A program made the translations under genes and the position numbers. Below are positions 35,501 through 47,100 of a stretch of DNA of 64,000 bases, piece after piece (the first letter of the stretch is position 1; every line of letters starts with the position of its first letter). Under the pieces are notes generated by a model. It saw only the letters and a program-made list of their open reading frames with translations, searched no databases and was not told where the DNA came from. This DNA comes from Monilinia fructicola (taxonomy: Eukaryota > Ascomycota > Leotiomycetes > Helotiales > Sclerotiniaceae), in the NCBI GenBank assembly GCA_008692225.1, contig VICG01000006.1:91001-155000 (forward strand), in the 5' to 3' direction.

Positions 35501-36852
35501 GACTGGGAAGCTCATCCACGTCTCCTGAATTTATTACTTGACTAGGATTAGTTCGGAGATACTTTGGGGAAATCTCCCGCATGATCTGGTCATGGTCAGT
35601 TCCCTCACTGTCATATCAAAAAGGGTACGATACCAATACAGAGTATATTCATAAATTTATTACAAAAATCCCGCTATTTTGTTGGATTCATAAAATGGTA
35701 GAAGAGAAATGCTTGCTTATATTATAGCCCATGGGTTACAGGATGGGAAAGGCGGTCGCAAGTCTGTTGACCGCTGTATTACACATTCCTCTTTGCTTTC
35801 TTTGGGGAAAAGTGTCACCAATAAGGGAAGACACTGCGGTATCAGAAAGACTAAGATACGGGGTAATGCAAGAGTTATTATCCTCCCTTTCTTCAATTCC
35901 ACAGCAGCGGTGAATACGATTTCCATCTGTGCTCCGACGGTCGCGACGGGAGATTTGAGAACCTTCCCATGGTTGAGCAACAGTCCATCTCCCATCCCCA
36001 GTATCTATCCCAGTTTTCAAATCAACTAAAGAATATCAATTTGGCTACACCGGGCACAAAAAGGGAAAAGAGGGACACTCCGTTCTCTGTTCAAGAGAGT
36101 TCGGATTTCCTTTCCGAATAGGCCTGTCATTTGTGGCGCCCAGTGTCTAGTGACCCTACTTTTTTAACCCTGTCTAATATGCACAATAGCACACCTTGCC
36201 TAGGCATAGCACTTTCTCATAATGTAGATGACCTGACACTCCCGAACATCCAGGTGTCGATCTTTTGCCTGCAGCAAAGCAACCTTTGCGATTCATCTGC
36301 AACGCCTAAGGCGTCTTCAATCACGCTGAGGATATGGAGAATTTAGATATCACGCATTTTTTGATTCTCAGTATCAAATATTGGTGGAGGAATCCACTTC
36401 TCAACCAATTAGCTCGGCAGCAGTATTGTTATTGCCTATCATGAACACCAACTCTCGCTCCAAGCTTTCAGCATGAGAACTGGCAGCCATTAATTCCCAA
36501 AAGAGCCGAGCCTCTTATGCTCGTCCCGCTCGCCTTGCCAGCTCTGGACCGAATCCGACGAAAGCGATTCAAACAATCAGAAGAGTCAGAAATTTTTCTC
36601 CGATGAAAGTGGTCATTTGTGTTTGTGTTATGTAGCTAGGAGAATATGTCGAAAAATTTGAGCTGCTGTACAATATTGCGCAAGAATTCTTTCTTGGAAT
36701 TAGCGCATTTTCCGAGAGTGACTGTCTAGAATTCGATTATCGAAAGTAAGCAAAGAATAATGAATAATGAATTATGTCCTGATTGATGATTCCGATGAGG
36801 GAACTCATCATCACGAGAAAAGAAGCTGGATTCGGATTCGAGATCGTCGAAT

Positions 36853-36985
36853 TAGATAGGTAGATAGGTAGTAGATAGGTAGATAGATAGAGAGATAGAG
36901 AGATAGATAGATAGTTAGATAGATAGTCAGATAGTTAGATAGTATGTATGTATGTGTGTATCTACTCTGTATGTATCTACGTATG
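36853..36985. repeat. Degenerate GATA/TAGG tetranucleotide tract
   Basis: Repeats of TAGATAGG and GATAGATA run from 36853 to about 36945 and grade into TATG/GTATG repeats to about 36985. GATA words are also the core of GATA-factor sites, but the regular spacing points to a microsatellite. Confidence 0.85.
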
Positions 36986-37378
36986 TATTCGATAAACCCG
37001 AAATGCCAGATCAATTTCTATTGAAAGCCAGGGATGAGCTTTTAACCAGGTAGCTAAACAGCTAAGCACCGAATGATGAATGATCTTCTTAAGTGCCGAG
37101 CGAAAGAAAAGAAAAAGCTCAAGAAGAGTGTCCTGTAAGTTTCACCATACATCAGGCATGGATATTAATGAAGGGTGCTTTTTGTATTGTACAAGTAGTG
37201 TATATACTCCGCACAAAGTCTAGTGACGTTCATTTATGCAAGTATTCTATGCAAGATGTAGGTTGCCAAAGGGCAGATGATAATTTCTTCGGAATATTTC
37301 ATTTAGGCATGAATGAACGGTACGTACCGCACTTTTGGTATTCTTCGTACGAGCGAGTGACTTTTATTGTACAAAGTA

Positions 37379-37408
37379 GTCTGTACAGTACAGTACAGTA
37401 CAGTACTG
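37379..37408. repeat. GTACAGTACAGTAC short tandem motif
   Basis: Four to five CAGTA units in a row ending GTACTGG. The same GTACTGTAC/GTACAGTAC word family recurs near 37712, 37753, 37845-37862, 38408 and 47457, an unusual local concentration of a near-palindromic motif in non-coding DNA. Confidence 0.7.
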
Positions 37409-37590
37409 GATAGCTACGGAGTAGCCATGAATAGTCTACATACGTGGAGCTTTAAGTGGGCTTCTTGTTGTACTGTATTGCCATTTCTCCACGAGTTACG
37501 ATACGAAATATGATGGAGCGAATCAAGTAGAGAGTAGACACCAAATGATATGAATGAATATGACTAAATGAAGGATAATACCAACATGAT

Positions 37591-37682
37591 CACAACAACA
37601 GTAACAATATCAGTAACAATAACAATAGCAATAACAATAGCAATAACAATAACAATAACAATAGCAATAGCAATACCAATCA
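37591..37682. repeat. AACAAT/AGCAAT hexanucleotide tract
   Basis: An interrupted array of (A)ACAAT and AGCAAT units covering about 90 bp. The surrounding 37.3-37.9 kb is also rich in GTACAGTAC words. Non-coding. Confidence 0.85.
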
Positions 37683-38403
37683 TCATGTTGTAACGCTATT
37701 ACTATTGGCTGTACTGTACTGAAAATGAACCATTTATCGATTTATGAATACATACAGTACAGTAGTAGTTGCTCATTTACTCAACCGAGAATCCCCCTTC
37801 ATCAAAAAGAAAAGGATCTCCCACCGCACTCTAAAAAGAAATACTGTACTTAGTACAGTACTCCGTCCTGTATTAAAAAATATTATGAAACACTGCCCCT
37901 CAATCATCATCAATCCATTTGATTTTCGTTCTATTCTTCTTCTACTCCGTCCTATGATTCTCATCCATCTTATTCGACCGATCTTTACGAAAGCGGAGGA
38001 GCACATTCTGTTCAAGGTTCTGGGGGATTCCGGACAGTGGATCCTCTTGTATCCGTGGCTTCCAAATAGCTTCTAAACAAGGGACGCTCAGGGAAGAAAA
38101 CAGAGTTTACAAGGTAGAGCTTTAGGGAGTTGAGAAGGGATCCCTTAAATTGTCATGGATGGGCTTTTCGAAGGCTTATAAAAGTAGAAGAGCTTCTCAT
38201 TTGTCATTATTTTTATATTAGTCGTGGCCCTATTTTGATCCACTAAATAGCTTCGCCGCAAATGAAGAGATGGGCTTAGCAGGGGCATGCTACTACCTGG
38301 GCACGTTGTACGACAATAACATCTCATCTCGCGGCCATCCATCTCACCCGTGGATCTATCCCATGTCGACTTGATTACCGAAATGCTCTCTCGAGTAGCC
38401 AAG

Positions 38404-38515
38404 CATACATACAGTACAAGCATACAAGCATATTAGCATATTAGCAGACTAGCAGAGTAGCAGACTAGCAGACTAGCATCCAAGTATACAAGCATACAAG
38501 CATACAAATCATACA
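38404..38515. repeat. AGCATACA / AGCAGACT short tandem repeats
   Basis: Units AGCATACA, AGCATATT and GCAGACTA recur over ~110 bp, in several slightly different blocks. Looks like a young slippage-driven array with an internal variant block. No coding content. Confidence 0.8.
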
Positions 38516-38898
38516 GTAATGAATAGACAGGGTAGGAATTCCCTTTCGAAATTTCTATCATCCTTGTAATAGAACGATCATCCCCATATAATTCCTTGTA
38601 AACTCAAGGAAAATAAAAAAGATCATTCGACGGGGACTTGGGAGAAAGAGGCAAGCTGTCCGACTAACAGGAATTCTCCCATACCCAAAGCATAATCTCC
38701 CCCCCGAGCAAGGGTCCTCGTTAGAATTCTATTCGAACTCATATCCTTGAGCTTCAGTGGGCTTCTCTAAGTTCCCTTGTTCCCATTCCCTAGGGAAAAA
38801 TGTCACCGCCTCTTACAGTAAAGTTCCGTCATCCACATTCCCATCATGAATTTTTGGATGCACCAATATTGTTCTTGTGAATCTTGTACCATCTTTTG

Positions 38899-38946
38899 AA
38901 ATAACAATAATAAAAATAATAAAATAATAATAAAAATAATAATAAT
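38899..38946. repeat. AATAAT microsatellite
   Basis: Interrupted AAT/AATAA repeat in non-coding DNA upstream of medA; a (GA)n tract follows at 39014-39031. Confidence 0.85.
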
Positions 38947-39013
38947 TGATATTAATTATCATAGTTTTTCTCATTCCCGACTAAGGAACTAAGGCACTCA
39001 AGAAAAGGAAAAC

Positions 39014-39031
39014 GAGAGAGAGAGAGAGAGG
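39014..39031. repeat. (GA)n microsatellite
   Basis: Nine GA dinucleotides in purine-rich sequence about 2.7 kb upstream of the medA start codon. Confidence 0.9.
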
Positions 39032-40428
39032 GAAAAGGAAAAAGGAAGCAATTCTATCTAATGCGTCCTGTCAAAATCATCCCTCTCCACATTCTGATCA
39101 AATCGGCATAGCATATAATTTCCATTCCCATTTCGATCTCATCAACTCAAGCCGCAGTCGCCGACCTCCTCCATCGACATCTACTCCGTACTTTCATTGA
39201 ATGAAGCAAGCACACGATTAGATTTGCCTTTAGCTCTTCTATCCTTTGAACCTTACGAAACGAAGCCATCACCCAGTTTTTCCAAGAAATCTTACCGCCA
39301 AAATCTACTCCACGTCTTTCACAACCCGGTCGTATGCCAGAGCCGGAAAACGTACTTGTTATCCTTTTCTCCCCATTAGGGAATGCATGTCTGCATGTCA
39401 TAGATTTAGTCCACCTCTTACATATCCGTTCAAACAACAACACACATATTCCTTACCCAATCCATCTTTAAGGTCAGCATCGGATTCGAGACGATCTCCC
39501 AGTCAAGCTCTAATGTTCCTATTTTGATCCTCCTCAACCTACATCGGCCTTCTCGAACAAGCCTACACACACACACACGCATATCTACTGCATCCTTTGG
39601 TTACTTTTTCCTAAAAAATAAAACAGAAAATCTCATGATATTTACTCAACGATTTCACTAAGATAATTGGTGATCACTGCCACTTCGCTTTCGACACGCT
39701 CATTACCATACCATCCATACCATCCATACCATCCATATACCCTTCCTCATTGAGAACTACTGCCCTCCGAATTAAAGTCAGCCCTTTTTGTTCCCCACTA
39801 CGTCTTGCGTCTTGACCTATAGTTTCAAGACTTTAGCAAGCACCCAGAACTACGCAGCACTGCACCAAGATACCGACCGCATATTCTTCGAACCTGACAA
39901 GAGTTCTTTGCCCAGACTCGGAGGCAACGAAGCACCATTGCCTCATTCCAAATCCTCTGAAGACAACAGCCACACTTACTCGCCCAAATCCCGAACGTGT
40001 CTAGCTGCATCCGAATCCTGCCCTTCGAAGCCTCCATCTTCATCTCATATAACACGTCAAACGTTTCTAATATATACGGGACATCGGATGAAATAAACGG
40101 ACGGAAAGCTGTATATCTGGATTCGAAAATAACCCCCCAGAGATTTGGAAGTAAGCAAACGAGTTAGAAAACCTTTGACCTAGCCCCAGCCTTCTCGAGG
40201 CGTTTGAAGCAGTTTCCTCGAATCGTTGAGATTGGTGTGACCACATTCAGCAGATCAGCCATCCATCAGCCGCCTCTGCACCCTACACGAGATCTGAGCA
40301 ATCAAGAGAAAGGCCACTCGCAATAGACCCTTTACCTTTTTGGCTAACTACTGCGTCTCTTCTGTGCCCAGTACAAGTTACTTAACTTACTCATAAACCC
40401 TAAAAGTGCCTTCCAGACCCCACCATCT

Positions 40429-41729
40429 GTATGTTATTCCACGCTTTACCCTTTTGATTTATTCTTATTTTCATCACACCTCCTCATCCTTGCATCTGAG
40501 AAGTCATATGTGCCATTCTATATACGGGACTAGGGTGACCGAATCATAACCTCCACCTCGACTACCACGCAACCTGACCACTAGGCTATCGTTGTACCCT
40601 GGGTATACCCTCCTTCATCATCCACAAGAACACATGCTTCTTCCTGCTTGCCCATACCACACCACCTTTCTCGATGTCAACTTGTCACCGGCACACTGAT
40701 TATGACGGCATGCTTCTGAGATACGAATACTGACTGACCTTCACCTCGCAGCGAACAGGTTCATTCAAAAGCTTCGACCATCCGGGTGGCTGCATATCTT
40801 CCAGCATCGGCAAATCCTATCGAAAACCCAAGAAACTTCAAATTCTTTGTCCCGTACGTGCCTCAACTCATCCCTCACCATGAATGCAACTAAGCTATGA
40901 ACGCCCCTCATCAGCCCTCCTGAGAATACTTTTTGTTCTCCTCATCATTTGTAAAGTTACGCAGGCTGATTGATTCATGAAGTTTCCTTTAGGAACATTA
41001 TCGACCCTTTCAAGTACTTTATTCTTTTAGTTTCAAGTTCCCGAGACTTTATTCAGTCGATTGACGCCTTTGCCCTAGTTATTTCTAGAGTACGGGAACT
41101 TAAAATCGCTAGTCAAGATATTGGAAAACAAGCGTCGTGGAAAGAGGATTCAGCTCTGAAACTATTTCTTCGACTAGCCTGTTCTATTCAAGTTCTCGTA
41201 CTTAAACTCGGCATCTCATCATTAATCGTTATAAGTCATTGCGGATCGAACCCTAACTTTTCCCAAGAACGGAAGAAGCTATTCTACCTAAAGAGCTTTA
41301 GGGTATCAAGACTTATTTCACCAACTACCATTATCCACCCAATACTTTCTCACCTGGGGTTTATCTTTTGAAAGACTCCACTTGCAAAAACAATTGCCTC
41401 CATCGAAAGCTTTCTGGCCAACCTTGTTCTCTTGGATCATCATATAGATACGCAACTCAAGAACGCGCGAGTCTTATTATCATTCACGATTTGAACACTC
41501 CAAGACACTTGCAACTTCCATGGACCGAGTCTTTGACCATACTTTCGACATTCAACAGTAGAACTCCTCGATTCGTGGACGTTCTCATCCGGTGTCTTGT
41601 GGAGCCTATAGTATTTCTAGCCTAGTTCTCATCCCACCGCCAAACTGGCCTACTCAACTTACACTTTGTTCGACGTACGTGCATTCCTACAATATTCAGG
41701 CTCTTGGATATATCTTTCCTGCTAATACC
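40429..41729 (+). promoter_or_regulatory. Putative long, spliced medA leader
   Basis: The plus strand before the medA ATG is pyrimidine-rich and shows several good splice-like pairs: GTATGT at 40429 with CAG ending 40751, and GTACGT at 40854 with TTTAG ending 40992 preceded by a CTGAT branch-like word. Short upstream frames start at 40970, 41368 and elsewhere. By established knowledge, medA-type genes of Aspergillus have long complex leaders with upstream frames; that this one does is inference, and the exact transcription start cannot be read from sequence. Confidence 0.4.
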
Positions 41730-44170
41730 ATGCTCCATCTTCAGTCCGAACACCTTTCTTCTGGTAGACCGATAATAATTGACGAAACTTATCCATCACC
41801 AGAGACCACAGCCTTACACGAGGGAGGGTACGACGGAGGCCTTGTGCCCCGGGCGGATTCCCCGACAGATATCCTATCAATGTCTGCCTACGGGAAACCG
41901 CAACCATCACAGCTCCATGGTCAGTACCGCGAAGGGATACCCATTTACCCAAGTGTCATGACAATTATGGAATTACTAATTGCAAAGCAGGCTATGAAAC
42001 TGGACGATCATACTCTGATAATGCATTTCCATATTCAACGCCTTCATATGGAAGCCAATCCTCAATTCCAACATCAACGCCCGCCCCAGTTTACCACAAT
42101 GCAGCACAGATGACTCCTCTAGGTTATGCATCAGGTAACACACGTAGCACTTACGATGAACAAGCGGGTCCTTACTTGAATGTTGGATCTACACCGATAC
42201 CCGAAGTTACATCATTTTCGCCGCAGCGGGGAAGTCAAGGTACTCCGGTGAGCGTCTACATAACCACTTTGTACGAGCTGTTGACCTCGAACTCGCCGAC
42301 CTTTTACTTGGTGTTTGGACAGCAAAAATGCCAGGCTTCAGTAAGGAAAATGAACCAATCTGGGGGAGTTTGCAATTATATCGTGGCTTGTGAAGTTCCT
42401 CAATTTGCATCTCCAAATTGGTCTTCTTCCAGGGTCCCAGTTTCAATGTTCATGGAAGGTGATGGAGATGTTATTTCTAAGATTGAAGTTGGAGAGTTCA
42501 CTTACGAAAATGGCCCGCAATCAATGGAAGGAACTAGAAAGAGGAAGATCTCGACTGAGTCTGCGGAGTTAATGAGGAGTCCAGCGAAGCGCAATTCCCA
42601 ACAGCTGAAGCCAAAGGAGGAATTTCCCTATGCATTTTCATCAAGTGATGGCTCCCCCTCCTCATATTCGCCATACCTTCAAGCGAGTTCTACCTATGGT
42701 AATCTGATGCCTCAGTACAGTCGAACTTCGGGGGCCTATCAAGCTCAAGCTGCACCTAGGAACATGGGCTATGGATACGGAAATTCATCGACGGCTTCAC
42801 CACCTACTCTAAAAGCACATTCTCCTCACCCCTCTGCTTGGAATCCTGGATATGCAACGATTGGTTCAAGTATGTCGCGCAGTCCTGGCTTGCCCTCTAA
42901 TTCCCTGCCACGCTCCAATATGTCATCCTTACCATCTCCTGGTAACCCAGTTTTAATGAGAACCTCGACTTTACATTCTTCAAGTCCAGGTGCCGCACCT
43001 ACATACAATCCTTACCCCGTCTATGCAAACAAAGCAAAGCTAGACATCAGTGGCGATTTGGCTGATATGATGGTGAGCAATTGGACTTCTGAAGAATGGG
43101 AATCCAAGAGGCGGCTTGTCCAATTTAAGCGATCACAATCTGGATGCACGATCACGACGACTTTCAATCCAATTTCAGCCGATGAACGACCACCCAATGG
43201 TGTTGTAATTAGCTGCATATACTGGGAAGAAAAGAATGATTGTTATGTCACCAGCGTGGATACTATCACTCTTTTGGAAGCATTAGTTGCAGCAAAGTTT
43301 ACTGTGGAGGAAAAGAACAGGATCCGGAGGAATCTGGAAGGCTTCAGACCCGCGACTGTATCTAAAGGAAAGCCTGACAGCGAAGAGTTTTTCAAAGTCA
43401 TCATGGCATTCCCGAATCCCAAGCCTCGTAATATCGAGAAGGATGTCAAGGTCTTTCACTGGAAGGATTTGGGGCCAGCTTTGAAAAAGATTATTAGCAA
43501 ATATGTAAGCTTATCCTATGATTTCTTGATTTCTTGATATGCACTAAAATGCTGACCATCAAAACTACAGTCCGCCAGTCCTTCCTCAACTCTTCCCCCC
43601 GCACATGCTCCTGCTCTCCTGACCCCCGTCAGCTCCACCGGATACGCTACGGAAACTTCATCTGCAGGCCTACCATACACAAATGATCATCATGGAGGGA
43701 TTTCACCAAGATCAATATCAGGATCAACAACTTCTACCGCTTACAATTCTAACATGCCCGTACAAAGAGCCATTTCACCGCAAAGCCAAAAATCAATAAA
43801 TTTCCAAGGTGGTCCCCCTGATCTAAGAATTGCAGTACCACATGGTACACAGGAATCGAGTCATTGGCCACAAGGAAATACACATCACATGCCTGCACAA
43901 CAACAGCAGTATCAAGCACAGCTTGGAAATGCGGCAGCTGTAGCAGCAAGCGCTAGAGGCTCATGGGACTTATCGAATTATCTTGAAAATAGTCCCGCGA
44001 CTGCCGCCGGCACTTCTGGGCCAGGGGTCGACTATCAAGGCCAAGGTCAACAGCAACATCAGACGCCTAGAAACGTTGTGGATGCTTCAATGGCTAGCGG
44101 GGGCAATGGAAATCGCGCTCTCTCTTCTCTTCAACATCAACAACAGAGTCAGCAGATACCGCGTACGTGA
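41730..44170 (+). CDS. medA: Medusa-type developmental transcription regulator (MedA/Ren1/Acr1 family)
   Basis: Three exons: 41730-41919, 41991-43504 and 43571-44170, giving 767 residues. Introns are 71 bp (GTCAGT…GCAAAGCAG, TTACTAAT branch) and 66 bp. The ATG at 41730 is chosen because the protein reads on naturally (MLHLQSEHLSSGRPIIID) and the longer open frame before it has no family character. One conserved block, TPIPEVTSFSPQRGSQGTPV and GQQKCQASV, looks like an Ig-like/IPT-type fold. A second, MVSNWTSEEWESKRRLVQFK to FHWKDLGPALKKII, is the MedA-specific domain. Ser/Pro/Tyr-rich linkers, and Gln-rich runs at the C-terminus (QHQQQSQQI), complete it. Homologues control conidiophore and appressorium development and adhesion in Aspergillus, Fusarium, Magnaporthe and Botrytis, acting in the nucleus. 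Confidence 0.92.
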
Positions 44171-47100
44171 ATCGTGAATTGATTGCGCGGTCCTATTGGA
44201 TTGGAGTATTGAGCCAATGAAACAAAATCATGGGTCCAATAGCTTCGCATCTGATAGGGGGGGGACTTTGGTGTATGAGAAGAGTGCGAGAGGGCGTCCT
44301 GTGTCCTATCTGCTGTTGTGCTTTCCCCACCATTTTTCGAACGATGGAATCCATTGGTCATGGGATGCTGTTTCTCATTTAGCATGGGGTATCAAAGTGG
44401 GTTAGTGCGAGATGATGGATGCTTATTCGGCAGAAGTTATCTCGTATTACCCTCACATGCACATTCCTGCATCAACATACCTTGTACAAATCCATGCAAT
44501 GCCACCCTAATAACCTTTTCTGCACATCAGTTTATCTCTAGTCGACATATCAACCTATCAACCCAATCGTCACAGTCGAAACGACTATACCTAATACCAA
44601 GGTATACCAAAAATATACCTTGATTGTTTGTCGTTATACTTACTTCTCTAAGCGACCCTTTGCGTCTCCCGAAACACTTTTGTCGAGCATCCTCTTTGCT
44701 TATTCGTTGTGGTTGATGATACTCCATCCCGATGGATTCAATCATGCCTCCGCGGAATATTAAACTCCACTACGTACTACGACGTGCTTCATTACTATGC
44801 TATTGATGATTACGATCGTACTACACCATTGCACTTCCTCTAACGCTACATCCATACTCCACACCCTCTTCATATATATTCATCCCACTCTACACAATCA
44901 TCCTCACATTCGAACACAGCCACTCACTATACTATATCGACCTTCCATGTTACCGCCACACGCTTATTTTCCTGTTTCTTACTACTTATTCGCATGTCTA
45001 TCTTCGGGTTTCTTATCTTACTCGTGTATCACCCTGATGCATTACGACACTACTACATCCGCATCCGAACAACTCTATCAACACTTATTTTAGACCTCAA
45101 TGCATGTCTCTTGCTTTGGATAGAGAGTGGCGAAATGGAATGGTTCTGGTTCTCGGTTCTGGGTGGACTAAGCAAATATTCTTGGTGGTGTGGCGTTTAT
45201 CAATTCAGTTGCTACTTACTGCATTTTATCATACTAGCATATACCAATATTCCCATTGGCCCCTTGTCTTGTTTTGTTTTCCATACTTTCTTGCTTGGAA
45301 ATCTTTTTTCGTATCAGTGTCACGTCTGCTTTTTCCGATGGCTTTCTTTAGATTTGAAGAAAGATCTTGTATCATCTCATCATATGGCATCATCACTGGC
45401 ACGCATTCCAAATAAACAAGACCTATTTTGGTAATCCTTCTTAGCTTTGGAAACCACCGTTAGTTGCTTGGCATATCTTGCACGATTTGGAGACCTGCTT
45501 GCTGCTTGCAGTGTAATGCGCATATTGCTTGCATGCAAGTGCGAGTAACTCCCGAAGATTTCGCATTTAACCTGCGTTGTGTATGTGTGGGTTGATCAAT
45601 ACACTACACTATACAAGTCATTGGACACAAGAACGCCCATGCGTAACTCTTGTGTGATCATCAACAACGGGTTATCATCGTTCTGAAGGTCCGATGTTAT
45701 CCATGGGCGGGCAAGGGATGGATGGGAATCCTTATTCTGTTCAACATTAGGCTTGGGGGTGACGGGAGGAGAATCAGCTCGCAAATATGTCACGGCCTTT
45801 CCTGATTGCCGCTTTACTGCCTATCTACTACACCAAAGTTTCATTGTTTCGTTTTGTTTTGTTTTCTTTTCATTAAAACCTGTCTACTACTACTTAGCCT
45901 GCTTTGCTTTGCATTTTGTTGCGTGGCAGAGGTGTTGGGGAGCGTTATCGTTACTAGATACCATTTGAGCGAGATCGTCAAGTTAGTTGAGACATCAATT
46001 TGTTTTCCATTTATCTTTTCATATCAATTTCCTCTACATCTATTCACTGGGTCATTCTATATAGTCAGCGGGTTGAACAGCTTTCATTTGTATTGGATTG
46101 GATACATGGGCGGTTTGGGCCAAGCCGCAGTGGGCATTATAGGTTCGCATAGGAGAGGAGTTGTGAGGTCACCAAAAATATTTGATTTTGTTCTTTTGTT
46201 TTGGGTCTGATCGGTTTGGTTTGGGAAAGATCGGATGGGATGTACTGAGTATATCTGCAGGCTTTGGGTAAATCTGGGCTTTGTTTTTGCTGGGAATACG
46301 GAGTGCATATCTGTATGGAATTGCAAGTTATTAATAGCTGGATTACTGGGAAGGAAATGGGAGATCTCGCTCGAAGAGAGTTGAGTACGAGATGGGAATG
46401 ACCCGGAGATGGATGAGATGAGATGAGATGAAAGAATAAATTTTACTTTTACTATCTATCTATTATATACCTACTCATTTTACTTGCTAGTAGGGCTTAC
46501 ATTACTTAATTCTTAATAAGAGATCGTTGAATTACATCAATCTTGATACCATTCCACTTTCGTGAGATAAAATGGAGCTTCTTTCTTGTGGTCCTACTAA
46601 TTCATGATTTAAATGCTTCCCAAAACCTGGATCGTGACAAGCATACCTTCCTCCAAAATGGACCCGTCATATGCGTGCGCATCATGATAAGAGATTCATC
46701 TAGTTACTTTCACATATTGGTCGTTGTTTTTCATGATCTCGTGAAGTATGCATCTTTGAACTAACCTAAACAAATGCGTATGTTTGTAACCTCTTCCTCA
46801 TAGCTCTCGCGATCCCAATGTCTTATCTCTGTCGCTAGACCTTCCTTGCTTTCTCATACCCATGGGTATGAAAGATTCCAACTCTAGTATTTCTATATAC
46901 TCTAGTCAATATAGCCCATGGACGTGAGCCGAAGTGGGAATAGTCATGAAGCTTCTGGGCGTACAGAATGCTTGGGGGTATTAGAAGCAACGGAGATATC
47001 TCCATTCTGGTCCTGACATAGCCAATGGTTGAAGAGGTGCTTGCACCTCCGCATCTGATTTTATGACGGAAACGCCGATACCACTAGCAATGAGCTAGAT

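Larger units (their letters stand above)
28916..40428. other. Very long region without a convincing protein gene
   Basis: About 11.5 kb. I see no exon series with a recognisable domain on either strand. The region holds scattered microsatellites and motif clusters (listed separately), a G-run at 31404, a 134-codon frame at 29185-29589 (listed), and many 60-146-codon frames without support. A candidate first exon at 31200-31244 (MSQNRSRPRTPRLNH followed by GTATGT) has no downstream partner. From about 38.7 kb onward the plus strand becomes pyrimidine-rich, suggesting transcribed leader or promoter sequence belonging to medA. Confidence 0.55.

Noticed and set aside
44994..45434. Hydrophobic 146-codon frame downstream of medA
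   Set aside because: T-rich sequence alone yields Phe/Leu-rich peptides; three overlapping frames look alike and none has a family signature.
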